Position numbers and translations under genes: made by a program
Assembly: GCA_965208775.1 (NCBI GenBank)
Contig: OZ242360.1
Coordinates: 1,550,001-1,614,000, forward strand
Length of the DNA stretch: 64,000 nucleotides
From: JAPOVO01 sp026708165
GTDB lineage: Bacteria; Chloroflexota; UBA11872; VXNJ01
Direction of reading: 5' to 3'
Notes under the pieces: model-generated
The model's input: only the letters and a program-made list of their open reading frames with translations
Databases searched by the model: none
What the model was told of the DNA's origin: nothing
Shown: in pieces, positions 26,870 through 35,047 of the stretch
How the letters are laid out: the number at the start of each line of letters is the position of its first letter
How positions within the stretch are numbered: position 1 is the first letter of the stretch

Positions 26870-28264
26870 CTACGAGACGATTCCCAGCGGAGCGGTCTCG
26901 CGCCACTTTCCGCGAGTGAAATCGGGAAACGCAACCGGCGCCCCGTCGTGCCTGACCGACTCCTCGCTCAACGGTGAAACGACGCTCCAAGAACAGCCTT
27001 CGTATACGTTCTGATCGAGGGGCTCTCCATTGCGGAGGCATTCGATAATGCGCCATAGCATCACGAAGTCCATGCCTCCATGCCCGCCTGCTTGCCTGGC
27101 TTGGGCTTCCAGTCGCTTCCAGAGCGGGTGGTCAAACTGAGCGTAGAAGCGGTCCAGGTCGTAGCCCTCGGCCCAATAGTGCCACTGACTCATCCCCTCC
27201 TGGTAGATCCTGGTGGGGAATCCGGCCAGCGCTCCCTTAGTCCCCTGGATGAGATTGAGGCGGGAATAGGGACGAGGCGTGGTGGTGTCGTGCTGTACGA
27301 GTATGGTGCGGCCTTGAACTGTCTTGATGATGCTGGTGTTTATGTCGCCGCAATAGTAATCCACGCGGTTTCGGATGTGATTTGCTGGAAAGAGGTTTGT
27401 CGCAAACTCCTGCCGTCCGACTGCGGGGCTACTGAGCGACACGAGGTGTGAAAATGCGTCGTCGGTCCGGTTGATGTTCATGTACTGGGCGATGGGTCCC
27501 AGCCCGTGAGTGGGATAGAGATTCCCGTTCCGGTACACGTGATGGTTTGTCCGCCAACTGCCGGTGCCTCGGTCGATATGCAACATCTGGCTCCGCAGAT
27601 CGTGGATGTAAGCCGCCTCCCCGTGCGTTAGATCGCCGAAGATCCCCTTGCGGCACATGTTCAGCGCCATCAGCTCGTCCCGGCCGTAGCACACGTTTTC
27701 CATCATCATGCAGTGTTTTTGCGTGCGCTCGGCAGTATCGACCAGGAGCCAGCAATCATCTACCGTTGTGGCGATCGGCACCTCCACGAAGGCGTGCTTT
27801 CCTGACAGCATGGTGTCCACGGCCTGTATGGCGTGCCACCGCCACGGCGTGGAGATGAGAACGATGTCGATGTTCTCCCGCTCCAGCATGTTCCGGTAAT
27901 CATGGTCTCCGTTGGTGTATACCCTGACGTTTCGTTGGCCCGCGTCCTGACAGACTGTCTGCCATTGCAAGGCTGCGGGCTCGTAGCTGTCACAGATCGC
28001 CGTAATCTCGGTTCCTTCGAGTCCCAGGATTTGCTCGACGTGGCTTCCTCCACGCGCGCCCACGCCGATGAAGCCGACCCGAACCGTTTCCAGCTTGGGC
28101 GCCGTGAGTCCTCCCACGTACTCACCCGTCGCCACGGGGGATGCGACTGACTGTACGGCCTCCTTTGCGTCGGCGCCCGACTCCCGGCCGGCCGCCAGAG
28201 CCATACCCAGCGCGCCGGCCCCTGCGGCCTTCATGAAGCCGCGTCGATCACTGTTGTTTTTCAA
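26870..28264 (-). CDS. Tat-exported Gfo/Idh/MocA protein, GH109-like (alpha-N-acetylgalactosaminidase type)
   Basis: A 464-residue NAD-dependent protein. An N-terminal twin-arginine signal (DRRGFMK then an Ala/Gly-rich hydrophobic stretch) precedes the Rossmann motif GFIGVGARG. The HDLRS, NLYPTHGLGP and RTQKHCMM segments match GH109 enzymes, which use NAD+ in glycoside cleavage. The TTG at 28264, with GGGAG upstream, places the Tat motif six residues in; the longer reading frame to 28468 has no such support. The likely substrate is a terminal N-acetylgalactosamine or related sugar outside the cytoplasm. Activity is inferred from family resemblance. Confidence 0.8.
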   Translation of the reverse strand: MKNNSDRRGFMKAAGAGALGMALAAGRESGADAKEAVQSVASPVATGEYVGGLTAPKLETVRVGFIGVGARGGSHVEQILGLEGTEITAICDSYEPAALQWQTVCQDAGQRNVRVYTNGDHDYRNMLERENIDIVLISTPWRWHAIQAVDTMLSGKHAFVEVPIATTVDDCWLLVDTAERTQKHCMMMENVCYGRDELMALNMCRKGIFGDLTHGEAAYIHDLRSQMLHIDRGTGSWRTNHHVYRNGNLYPTHGLGPIAQYMNINRTDDAFSHLVSLSSPAVGRQEFATNLFPANHIRNRVDYYCGDINTSIIKTVQGRTILVQHDTTTPRPYSRLNLIQGTKGALAGFPTRIYQEGMSQWHYWAEGYDLDRFYAQFDHPLWKRLEAQARQAGGHGGMDFVMLWRIIECLRNGEPLDQNVYEGCSWSVVSPLSEESVRHDGAPVAFPDFTRGKWRETAPLGIVS

Positions 28265-28580
28265 GAGTTTTCTCCCGGGGATGAAGTGTCCATAGAGACC
28301 ATCGCCGTCTCTCCAACTCTCCCGGCCCGTCTGATCAATCGTAAGGCTAATCCCCGAAAAAACGGCAAAAGACCACATGTCCTTTTGATACATACGGATG
28401 GGCTGGGGGGAGGGTTCCGCCATCGATCGCCAGGCCATTTCAATATGCGGCGATACGCACGAGTTCAACTACGGCTTTGGCGAAGAGGACCTGGATTAGG
28501 AGCCTGATGCCGCCCACGTACGGGCCAATGTATGGGCGTTATGATGTATTAGAATTCGTGTCCGTCTATCGAACGGTCGC

Positions 28581-28652
28581 GCGGAAGTGGCTCAGCGGTA
28601 GAGCATCTCCTTGCCAAGGAGAGGGTCGGGGGTTCGAATCCCCTCTTCCGCT
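28581..28652 (+). tRNA. tRNA-Gly (anticodon GCC)
   Basis: The acceptor stem GCGGAAG pairs with CTTCCGC. The D arm is GCTC-AGCGGTA-GAGC, the anticodon stem TCTCC/GGAGA has loop TTGCCAA giving GCC, and the T arm is GGGGG-TTCGAAT-CCCCT. The discriminator is T. The following bases are CCG, so CCA is not encoded, in contrast to the tRNA-Leu in this window. Confidence 0.96.
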
Positions 28653-28806
28653 CCGAATGCTCATTTGAGCCTTAACCCCGTTCACCAATATCGACACTTT
28701 TCCGGCGGTCGTGTCGTGGTTACCTCGACTGGTCGACTGCCTGTGCAAGGCAGCCGTACGGTTGTAAGATATCCTTGTTTCCTTACCTTAGTAGAAGGTC
28801 CGTTTC

Positions 28807-29028
28807 GTGCTTGCCAAGCTGACTTCAAAGAACCAGTTGACGCTCCCGAAAGCGGTGGTTTCCGCATTCCCCGGCGCGGAGTACTTCGATGTGACTAAGG
28901 CGAATGGCCGCATAGTGCTGACGCCTGTGCGCCTGACTCGTGCGGACGCCGTGCGGAGCAAGCTGGCAGATATGGGATTGTCCGAGGCAGACGTGGCCGA
29001 GGCAGTGGAGTGGGCGCGCCGAGAGTAA
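28807..29028 (+). CDS. AbrB/MazE-type antitoxin
   Basis: A 73-residue protein with a SpoVT-AbrB swapped-hairpin DNA-binding domain in the first 45 residues (LTSKNQLTLPKAV) and a charged C-terminal helix that probably neutralises the toxin. It starts at GTG with AGAAGG upstream. It ends one base before the PIN gene, a typical antitoxin-toxin arrangement, and probably represses its own operon. Confidence 0.85.
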   Translation: MLAKLTSKNQLTLPKAVVSAFPGAEYFDVTKANGRIVLTPVRLTRADAVRSKLADMGLSEADVAEAVEWARRE

Positions 29029-29463
29029 ATGCCGCCGCTGCGGTTGGTTCTGGATACCAACGTCTTGTTATCCGCGTTGCTCTTCCCAGACGGCGGATTG
29101 TCCTGGCTGCGCGAAACTTGGCAGTCGGGGGCGATTCTGCCGCTCGTGAGCCGTGATACGACGTCGGAGTTGATCCGGGTACTTCTCTACCCCAAGTTCC
29201 GGCTGAACGAAGATGAGCGCGAAGATCTGCTGGCGGATTATCTGCCTTGGTGCGAGACGGTGACCGTGTCGGGATCGTTAGCCGTTCCCGACTGTCGTGA
29301 CCCTTTCGACCGCCCTTTTCTGGAACTGGCGCTATCGGGTCGGGCCGACGCCCTGGTTACAGGAGACGGCGACTTGCTCGCGCTGGCGCCGGTGTTTTCC
29401 GTTCCGATCCTGACCCCAAACGCGCTGAAAAAACACCTGGAGAACTGCGGGACGGTCACCTGA
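29029..29463 (+). CDS. PIN-domain toxin (putative endoribonuclease)
   Basis: A 144-residue PIN-domain protein. Acidic residues expected to bind metal are in VLDTNVL near residue 8, TSELIRV near 44, DCRDPFD near 90 and TGDGDL near 113, the spacing of PIN-family ribonucleases of toxin-antitoxin pairs. Its ATG directly follows the antitoxin stop codon. The target RNA is unknown. Confidence 0.87.
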   Translation: MPPLRLVLDTNVLLSALLFPDGGLSWLRETWQSGAILPLVSRDTTSELIRVLLYPKFRLNEDEREDLLADYLPWCETVTVSGSLAVPDCRDPFDRPFLELALSGRADALVTGDGDLLALAPVFSVPILTPNALKKHLENCGTVT

Positions 29464-29516
29464 ACCGTCAAGCGATCGCGATTATCGGGCAAAGGGGCTG
29501 GTTTGCGGCTATGGCC

Positions 29517-30515
29517 TCACGCGCATTGGGGAACGTCGGCGTTCCAGCGGTTGAAGGGCGGTAGCTGCTTGTTGGCGAGCGCTTCGCGGGTGTCGAGCCA
29601 CAGGCGCGCCCAGTCGGAGTGATCGCGCAGGGCAGCCGACGGGTTCTCTTGGCTCCTCACCAGGAATCCGGGAAAGAGCCCGCGTCCGGTTGGAAGCCCG
29701 GGGCGCTGATAGCGCAGGTCGAAGCTGAACCGCACGTGGTCGCTGAGGTTGGGCATCGCGCGATGGATCGTGTACCTCGTGAACAACAGGACAGAGCCGG
29801 CTTTCATCGGTACCGGCTTCATGCGGCTCGGCAATAGGTTGTCAGGAATCGTCAGCGCGGCCGGTCTTGGACAGTGAAGCGCGAGTCCCTCGTGATTGCT
29901 CCGGGGGATCATTGCCAGACAGCCGCTGTATTCGTCTACGTCCACTAGCGGCACCCAAACCGAAATGACTTCGGTGTCGTCGGCGTTTTCCGTGGCGACG
30001 CCGCTGTCCTGATGCCACGGCGTGACGGTGGCGACGTTTTCGCCCAGCTGGACGGTTCCCTTGAACCGCAGACCGGGGTCTAGCGCCCCCTGCGGAGCCT
30101 TGAGCCGGATGTGTTGAATCGGATTGGAATAAATCTCGGGTCCGATCAACGACTCGACCACGTCCAGAAGCGCGGAATTGCGGATGAGATCAAACGCCGC
30201 CTTTCCGAGGTACATGGGGGTGTCGTGCTCGATGTTCTTTTGGGGAAGGGAGATGTCGAACCGTTGGATGTAAAGCTGACCGGTTTGCCGGATTATCTCC
30301 AGAAGCCTTTCCTGAAACGAGCCGGCGTCGTCGTAGTGGGTTATCTCGCCGCCATCCAGCATCTCGCCCGCGAACTCGTCCAATAGTTCGCTGTAGTCGG
30401 CGATCAGAGGATCGAAGTCGTGTGCGGGGTCGAAGACGTCGGGGACGACTACGTAGCCTTCGGAGTAGAAATGCTCGATTTGTTGGTCGGTCATGCCGAC
30501 CGCTTCAACGGCCAT
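29517..30515 (-). CDS. Phytanoyl-CoA dioxygenase (PhyH) family protein
   Basis: A 332-residue Fe(II)/2-oxoglutarate-dependent oxygenase. The iron site is the WHQDSG motif (His and Asp near residues 163-165) with the distal histidine in TIHRAMPN near 247. An arginine shortly after is the expected 2-oxoglutarate ligand. The start ATG has GGAG seven bases upstream. PhyH paralogues are numerous in marine and sponge-associated bacteria and most have unknown substrates. No neighbour defines the substrate here. Confidence 0.86.
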   Translation of the reverse strand: MAVEAVGMTDQQIEHFYSEGYVVVPDVFDPAHDFDPLIADYSELLDEFAGEMLDGGEITHYDDAGSFQERLLEIIRQTGQLYIQRFDISLPQKNIEHDTPMYLGKAAFDLIRNSALLDVVESLIGPEIYSNPIQHIRLKAPQGALDPGLRFKGTVQLGENVATVTPWHQDSGVATENADDTEVISVWVPLVDVDEYSGCLAMIPRSNHEGLALHCPRPAALTIPDNLLPSRMKPVPMKAGSVLLFTRYTIHRAMPNLSDHVRFSFDLRYQRPGLPTGRGLFPGFLVRSQENPSAALRDHSDWARLWLDTREALANKQLPPFNRWNADVPQCA

Positions 30516-30674
30516 CGGCGTGCTCCAAGGGTGGGCCGGTTCTACGGTCTCTATTTGTTGCTTCGAATCATAACCCAGTTGTGACAGACATCTTGCTCAT
30601 AAGTTTGGTGTCTGCATGAAGTTCAGCGCGGTGCAAAAATGTGGCGGCGTCGGTGGCTTGCGGGAGACGGCACT

Positions 30675-31163
30675 ATGATTACGGTCGTGATGGACCGGCT
30701 CGTCAGCGGCTCGGCGAACCAAACTTGGGCGGTGATCGACGACGTTGAACGCATGAGCGAGTGGTTCGCTTTTGCCGACCGGGCTGAGCTTATCGAAGGC
30801 TCCGGGTTGGGCCGTCGGCAGCGCACGCACGGCAGGTGGAGCGGGAAGGCGGCTGAAGTCGATCAGGAGGTGACGCTTTATGAACCGGGGGGCGCCATCG
30901 GCTGGAGACACCTCGAGGAACGTCTCGACGGCAGGCCGGCCCCGAAGTTTGCGCAGGAAGTTGTCTTTTGTATCCGACTCCAAGAGGAACAGGGCGGAAC
31001 GCGGGTCACGATGGAGTCGCGGCAGCGCCCGGCCAGTTTCTCGAAGGGAATCCTGATACGCCTTGTGGGCCTGTGGCAGGTCAGGAATCACAGAAGCGCT
31101 CGCTGGACAGGCTCGAATCGATTACTACCGGCTGAGCTTTCCACCGGTGTGCGAACAGGTTGA
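30675..31163 (+). CDS. SRPBCC-family protein, probably frameshifted at the C-terminus
   Basis: The 162-residue frame encodes a START/SRPBCC (polyketide cyclase-like) fold: an N-terminal strand, the TWAVIDDVERMSEW helix and later beta strands. The ATG has CGGGAGA eight bases upstream. After about 31060 the frame gives an atypical tail. One frame over (31082-31135) the sequence reads QKRSLDRLESITTG and stops, which is how SRPBCC proteins normally end. A one-base indel, real or from sequencing, is therefore likely. The ligand is unknown. Confidence 0.7.
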   Translation: MITVVMDRLVSGSANQTWAVIDDVERMSEWFAFADRAELIEGSGLGRRQRTHGRWSGKAAEVDQEVTLYEPGGAIGWRHLEERLDGRPAPKFAQEVVFCIRLQEEQGGTRVTMESRQRPASFSKGILIRLVGLWQVRNHRSARWTGSNRLLPAELSTGVRTG

Positions 31164-31184
31164 GTTGACGCAGGGGGAAGTCAA

Positions 31185-32294
31185 TTGAGCGAATACAGGG
31201 CGGCGGTGATCGGCTTGGGGCGGATCGCCAGCACGATCGACGACGAGATCGAGAAGTACGACGGCCACCCGCTGCCGTTTTCGCATATCGGCTGTTTCGT
31301 GGAGGTGCCGGAAGTCCAAATCGTGGGCATGGCCGACCCCTGGGCCGAGCAGCGCGAAGCCGTCGAACGCAAGTGGGGTATCGAAGCCAAATACGACGAT
31401 TACAAGGCGATGCTGCGCGAGACGAAGCCCGACATCGTAAGCGTTTGCACGTCGACGAAGCCAAGGGCGGAGGTCGTGGTCGAGATAGCCACGGGCGGTT
31501 ACGGGGTCAAGGCGATATGGGCCGAGAAGCCGCTGGCGATCTCTTTGGAGGAGGCGGATCGAATGCTCGCCGCCTGCCGTGAGGCTGGTATCGTTTTGGC
31601 CGTGAACTGCGGCCGCCGCTGGAGGGACAGCTATCTCCAGGCAGTCGCCATGATCGAAGATGGGCTTATCGGCGACCTTCTGCATGTCCAGGCGTTAGGG
31701 AACTGCGGCATTTCGCACAACGGCAGCCATCTGCTGACGACGATGATGATGCTGGCCGGATCGCGCGTGGAATGGGTAATGGGGGAAGCCGAGCTGGACC
31801 CGTCTGATCCCGATAATGAGTTCAGGGGCGCGGGGTACGTGGGATTTGCCAACGGCGCCAGGGGTTATTTCAGGACCTATTTCAACGGACCTAACGAGTG
31901 GGCCTTCGACGTTACTGGCACCGAGGGAATGATCCGGTTCATCGAGGATGGGCGTTCCGTTGAGCACTGGGTATTTGGCGACCCACCGGACGGCATGCGC
32001 GGTAGGGCTCCGGCAAGGCGCGTTTTTCCGCCGCCGTTACGTCAGCGCAGCCCTGGCGTCAATGCCGTGTACGACCTCATCGATTGCATCGAGTCGGGTG
32101 ACGCGCCGAAGTGCAGCGGCGACGACGCGCTTGCGGCACTCGAACTGGCCATGGCGACGCGGAGCTCGCACGAGCTGGGCGGACGCCGGGTCGAGCTACC
32201 GCTCGCCGACCGCTCACGGCGCATCGTCCCTCACGAGGTGCTGTTGGGCGACACGCCCAGGGCCATAGCCAGGCAAAAGGAACAGAGCGGCTGA
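31185..32294 (+). CDS. Gfo/Idh/MocA-family oxidoreductase
   Basis: A 369-residue NAD(P)-dependent sugar or inositol oxidoreductase. The nucleotide motif VIGLGRIA lies at the N-terminus, the catalytic EKPLAIS lysine near residue 112, and the NCGRRW segment near 143. The TTG start has GGGGGA about eight bases upstream. There is no signal peptide, so it is cytoplasmic. It lies 68 bases before a glycoside-hydrolase-like gene on the same strand, suggesting joint use of a sugar. Confidence 0.85.
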   Translation: MSEYRAAVIGLGRIASTIDDEIEKYDGHPLPFSHIGCFVEVPEVQIVGMADPWAEQREAVERKWGIEAKYDDYKAMLRETKPDIVSVCTSTKPRAEVVVEIATGGYGVKAIWAEKPLAISLEEADRMLAACREAGIVLAVNCGRRWRDSYLQAVAMIEDGLIGDLLHVQALGNCGISHNGSHLLTTMMMLAGSRVEWVMGEAELDPSDPDNEFRGAGYVGFANGARGYFRTYFNGPNEWAFDVTGTEGMIRFIEDGRSVEHWVFGDPPDGMRGRAPARRVFPPPLRQRSPGVNAVYDLIDCIESGDAPKCSGDDALAALELAMATRSSHELGGRRVELPLADRSRRIVPHEVLLGDTPRAIARQKEQSG

Positions 32295-32362
32295 ATTGAA
32301 CGGCGGACAGAAGGTTGGGACGGAGTCGGTGTCCGAAACGTAGGACGTTTGGAGGAGCTGGA

Positions 32363-33928
32363 GTGTACGTAGCTTATTCAGAGGACAAGATCTACAAGAA
32401 CGTGGGCGATACGACCCAGCTATTCTTCGACAACGACGTTATCGCCGTCGTCAAGAACGTAACCAGGCGCCAGCACGCGCCGAAAAAGCACCCGGACAAT
32501 CCGCTGATTCGCCGCGACAAGCCCTGGGAAGGGAACACCTACTTCAGGACGAGTTGTTTCAGCGTCGCGTATGACGAGGCGGACGGGCTGTTCAAGTCTT
32601 GGTACCAGGACTTCTATGAATACGGGACCATCGACAAATACAACTTCAGCGAGCAGACGCTGCGCGGGCGAATCTACTACGCCTATTCGGAGGACGGTCT
32701 CAACTGGACCAAGCCGCTCCTCGGCAAACATAGCGTCGACGGCCAAGATACGAACACCGTATTCGGTCATCCGCCGTACGCGGAGGTCATCTGCCCGACG
32801 GTGTTGCTCGACGAACAGGAGTCCGACCCGTCCAGGCGCTACAAGATGCTCTATCTGTTCCACGATCCGAGCGTGAAGAACGCCAAGCTGTCCTACGGCG
32901 GCCAGGCCGGCGGGGGACTGCGCATGGCTCTTTCGCCGGACGGTGTCGACTGGACGCCGTTCGAGGACAATCCGATCATTCCGGACTGGATCAGCGACGT
33001 ACAGATTCTCACGTGGGACCCAATCGATGAGAAATACGTTCTGTGGGGCAGGTATGGAGGCTCGTCGGGCGGATCGCGTCATCCAGAGATGGACAACTGG
33101 TTTTGCCCGGTGGTGCCCGGCAAACCGGAGGGGGTTTGGGGCGTCAGGCGCCGAATCTACAGGACCGAAAGCACGGACATGGTGAACTGGGCCAAACCGG
33201 AGCTTCTATGGGACCCGGGCGAAGAGGCGAATCTGGACGACGGCTACTATGGATTCGTTCCCTGGCGGGCGGGAGACATGCACCTTGGACTGCTCAACGT
33301 GCTGCATCAGGTGGACAACACCGTGGACATGTACTTGCACCACAGCCGCGACGGAGTGAACTGGAACCAAATGCTGGACCACAGGCCACTCATAGAGCGC
33401 GGCCCGCCCGGCAGCTATGACGAGTTCGACGTTGAGATGCCCACCCGACCGGTGGTCGTCGGCGACGAGATTCGCTTTTACTACGGCGGGATGAACGTTC
33501 ACCACGACTGGTGGATCGTCGGGGCAAAGGAGGGCCTGGACGTGCCCGAGGCCAAAGACCCCACGCTTGGTCGGGACGGTCACCACCTGTGTCTCGCGAC
33601 GCTGCGGCTAGACGGTTACGTTTCACTGGACGCAACGGTGCGGGAAGGCTGGGTCGAGACCAAGCCGCTGTTTTCGACCGGGGCGAACCTTTACATCAAT
33701 GGAGTCTGCGAGCCTAACGGCTATATCGAGGTGGAGGTGATGGACAGCTGGAACAACGTGTGGGGCGACTATTCGAGGGAGAATTGCGAGACGTTCACCG
33801 GTGACAGCGTTCGTCATCAGGTGCGTTGGGCCGGGCGAGAAGCGGTCAACCTGATCCCGGGCTCGGTGAAGCTCAGGTTTTACCTTAAGAACGCCTCGCT
33901 CTACAGCTTTCAGTTCGCCGATTCTTAG
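32363..33928 (+). CDS. Five-bladed beta-propeller protein, GH32/GH43-like
   Basis: A 521-residue protein with repeated blade signatures such as YYAYSEDGLNW, RMALSPDGVDW and MYLHHSRDGVNW, typical of the propeller fold shared by GH32, GH43 and GH130-like proteins. A C-terminal beta-sandwich (about 420-521) follows. The GTG at 32363 is chosen because GGAGGAG precedes it. There is no clear signal peptide. Catalytic residues cannot be assigned by eye, so activity on a glycan or sugar phosphate is only likely. It is paired with the upstream oxidoreductase. Confidence 0.72.
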   Translation: MYVAYSEDKIYKNVGDTTQLFFDNDVIAVVKNVTRRQHAPKKHPDNPLIRRDKPWEGNTYFRTSCFSVAYDEADGLFKSWYQDFYEYGTIDKYNFSEQTLRGRIYYAYSEDGLNWTKPLLGKHSVDGQDTNTVFGHPPYAEVICPTVLLDEQESDPSRRYKMLYLFHDPSVKNAKLSYGGQAGGGLRMALSPDGVDWTPFEDNPIIPDWISDVQILTWDPIDEKYVLWGRYGGSSGGSRHPEMDNWFCPVVPGKPEGVWGVRRRIYRTESTDMVNWAKPELLWDPGEEANLDDGYYGFVPWRAGDMHLGLLNVLHQVDNTVDMYLHHSRDGVNWNQMLDHRPLIERGPPGSYDEFDVEMPTRPVVVGDEIRFYYGGMNVHHDWWIVGAKEGLDVPEAKDPTLGRDGHHLCLATLRLDGYVSLDATVREGWVETKPLFSTGANLYINGVCEPNGYIEVEVMDSWNNVWGDYSRENCETFTGDSVRHQVRWAGREAVNLIPGSVKLRFYLKNASLYSFQFADS

Positions 33929-34042
33929 GGGGTTATCCCGGAACCTGGCGGCGTGATCGTGCATAGCCCTGAGCCAGCAGCGCACCACCGGCGGCGCAGG
34001 CCCGATGCGAAGTTGACTTTCTGAAGGAACGGTTTCGGATCG

Positions 34043-34930
34043 ATGCCCAAGTTGGCGCACCAGATTCTCTACCGGCTGTTGCTGGCATTCACGCTGGTGT
34101 TGTCATGGGTGCCCGCCGCCTGGGTGGACGGCGCCGCAGAGCGGATCGGTCGCCGGTTGTCCCGTCTTGGCGGTCGGCGCCAGAGGCAGCTTCGCGCCAA
34201 TTTACGCATCGGCATGGGAACACAGGCGACAGAGGAAGCGGTTGACGCGGCCGCGGCTGACGTTTACGCGTCCTACGCTCGCTATATGGTCGAGTTCTTC
34301 ACGCTGGCATGGCCTGACATTTGGGGGCGTCATGCTCGCGTCAAGCCGGATACGGGGCCGCTGGAGGCCGCGCTTTCCAAAGGCGGCGGCGTCGTACTGT
34401 TCTCAATTCACATGGGGAACTGGGACCTAGGCGGATCGGAGTGCGCGCGGCGTTATGGTGGATTCCACAGCGTGGGAGAGCAAGTCGAGCCTCTCTGGCT
34501 CGGGATGCTGATGAACCGGATGCGGCGCACGGGCGGCATAAGGCTGCATGAAGGCCGGGGAGCCGCCCGCGAATTACTGCGCGCGTTGCGTAAGGGCGAG
34601 GTGGTCGGGCTCGTTGCGGACCGACTCGTCGTTGGTCAAGGCGTCGAGGTCGATCTCTGCGGGCGCGCTGCGTTGCTTCCGGCCGGGCCGGTCTCGCTGG
34701 CGATCCGTACTGGCGCGCCCTTCATACCGACGTGCATCGAGCGGGATGGAAACGGAAATTTGACGGTCGAGTTCTGGCCCGCGGTCGATCTCTCCGATCT
34801 GGGCCGCGGTCCTTCCGATGTCGCGAAGGGCGTCCAGCGGATGGCGGACCAGCTTACTTTGCTGATTCGGCGGGGCTATCGGAGCTGGTATGCACTTCAG
34901 CCTATATGGCGCGACGAGCCGGACGAGTGA
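34043..34930 (+). CDS. LpxL/PatA-family lysophospholipid acyltransferase
   Basis: A 295-residue membrane-associated acyltransferase with an N-terminal hydrophobic anchor (about 8-30). The catalytic HX4D motif is HMGNWD near residue 123, with further family segments GIRLHEG and LVADR. The family includes lipid A lauroyltransferases and phosphatidylinositol mannoside acyltransferases. No LPS genes are nearby, so a glycolipid acceptor is preferred, but the acceptor is unknown. Confidence 0.82.
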   Translation: MPKLAHQILYRLLLAFTLVLSWVPAAWVDGAAERIGRRLSRLGGRRQRQLRANLRIGMGTQATEEAVDAAAADVYASYARYMVEFFTLAWPDIWGRHARVKPDTGPLEAALSKGGGVVLFSIHMGNWDLGGSECARRYGGFHSVGEQVEPLWLGMLMNRMRRTGGIRLHEGRGAARELLRALRKGEVVGLVADRLVVGQGVEVDLCGRAALLPAGPVSLAIRTGAPFIPTCIERDGNGNLTVEFWPAVDLSDLGRGPSDVAKGVQRMADQLTLLIRRGYRSWYALQPIWRDEPDE

Positions 34931-35047
34931 GGACTGCCTTCCCGCCTCCGCAAACGCGCTGCGTTCCAACGCCAAGATCCGGTATGGATCGATCCCTGCC
35001 CTCTGATCGACCGGCGCGTCGCCCCCGTTAGCCTCGGGCGAGTGTAA

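Noticed and set aside
28264..28468. 68-residue N-terminal extension of the GH109-like protein
   Set aside because: It would bury the Tat signal inside the protein. The TTG start with GGGAG places the signal at the N-terminus.
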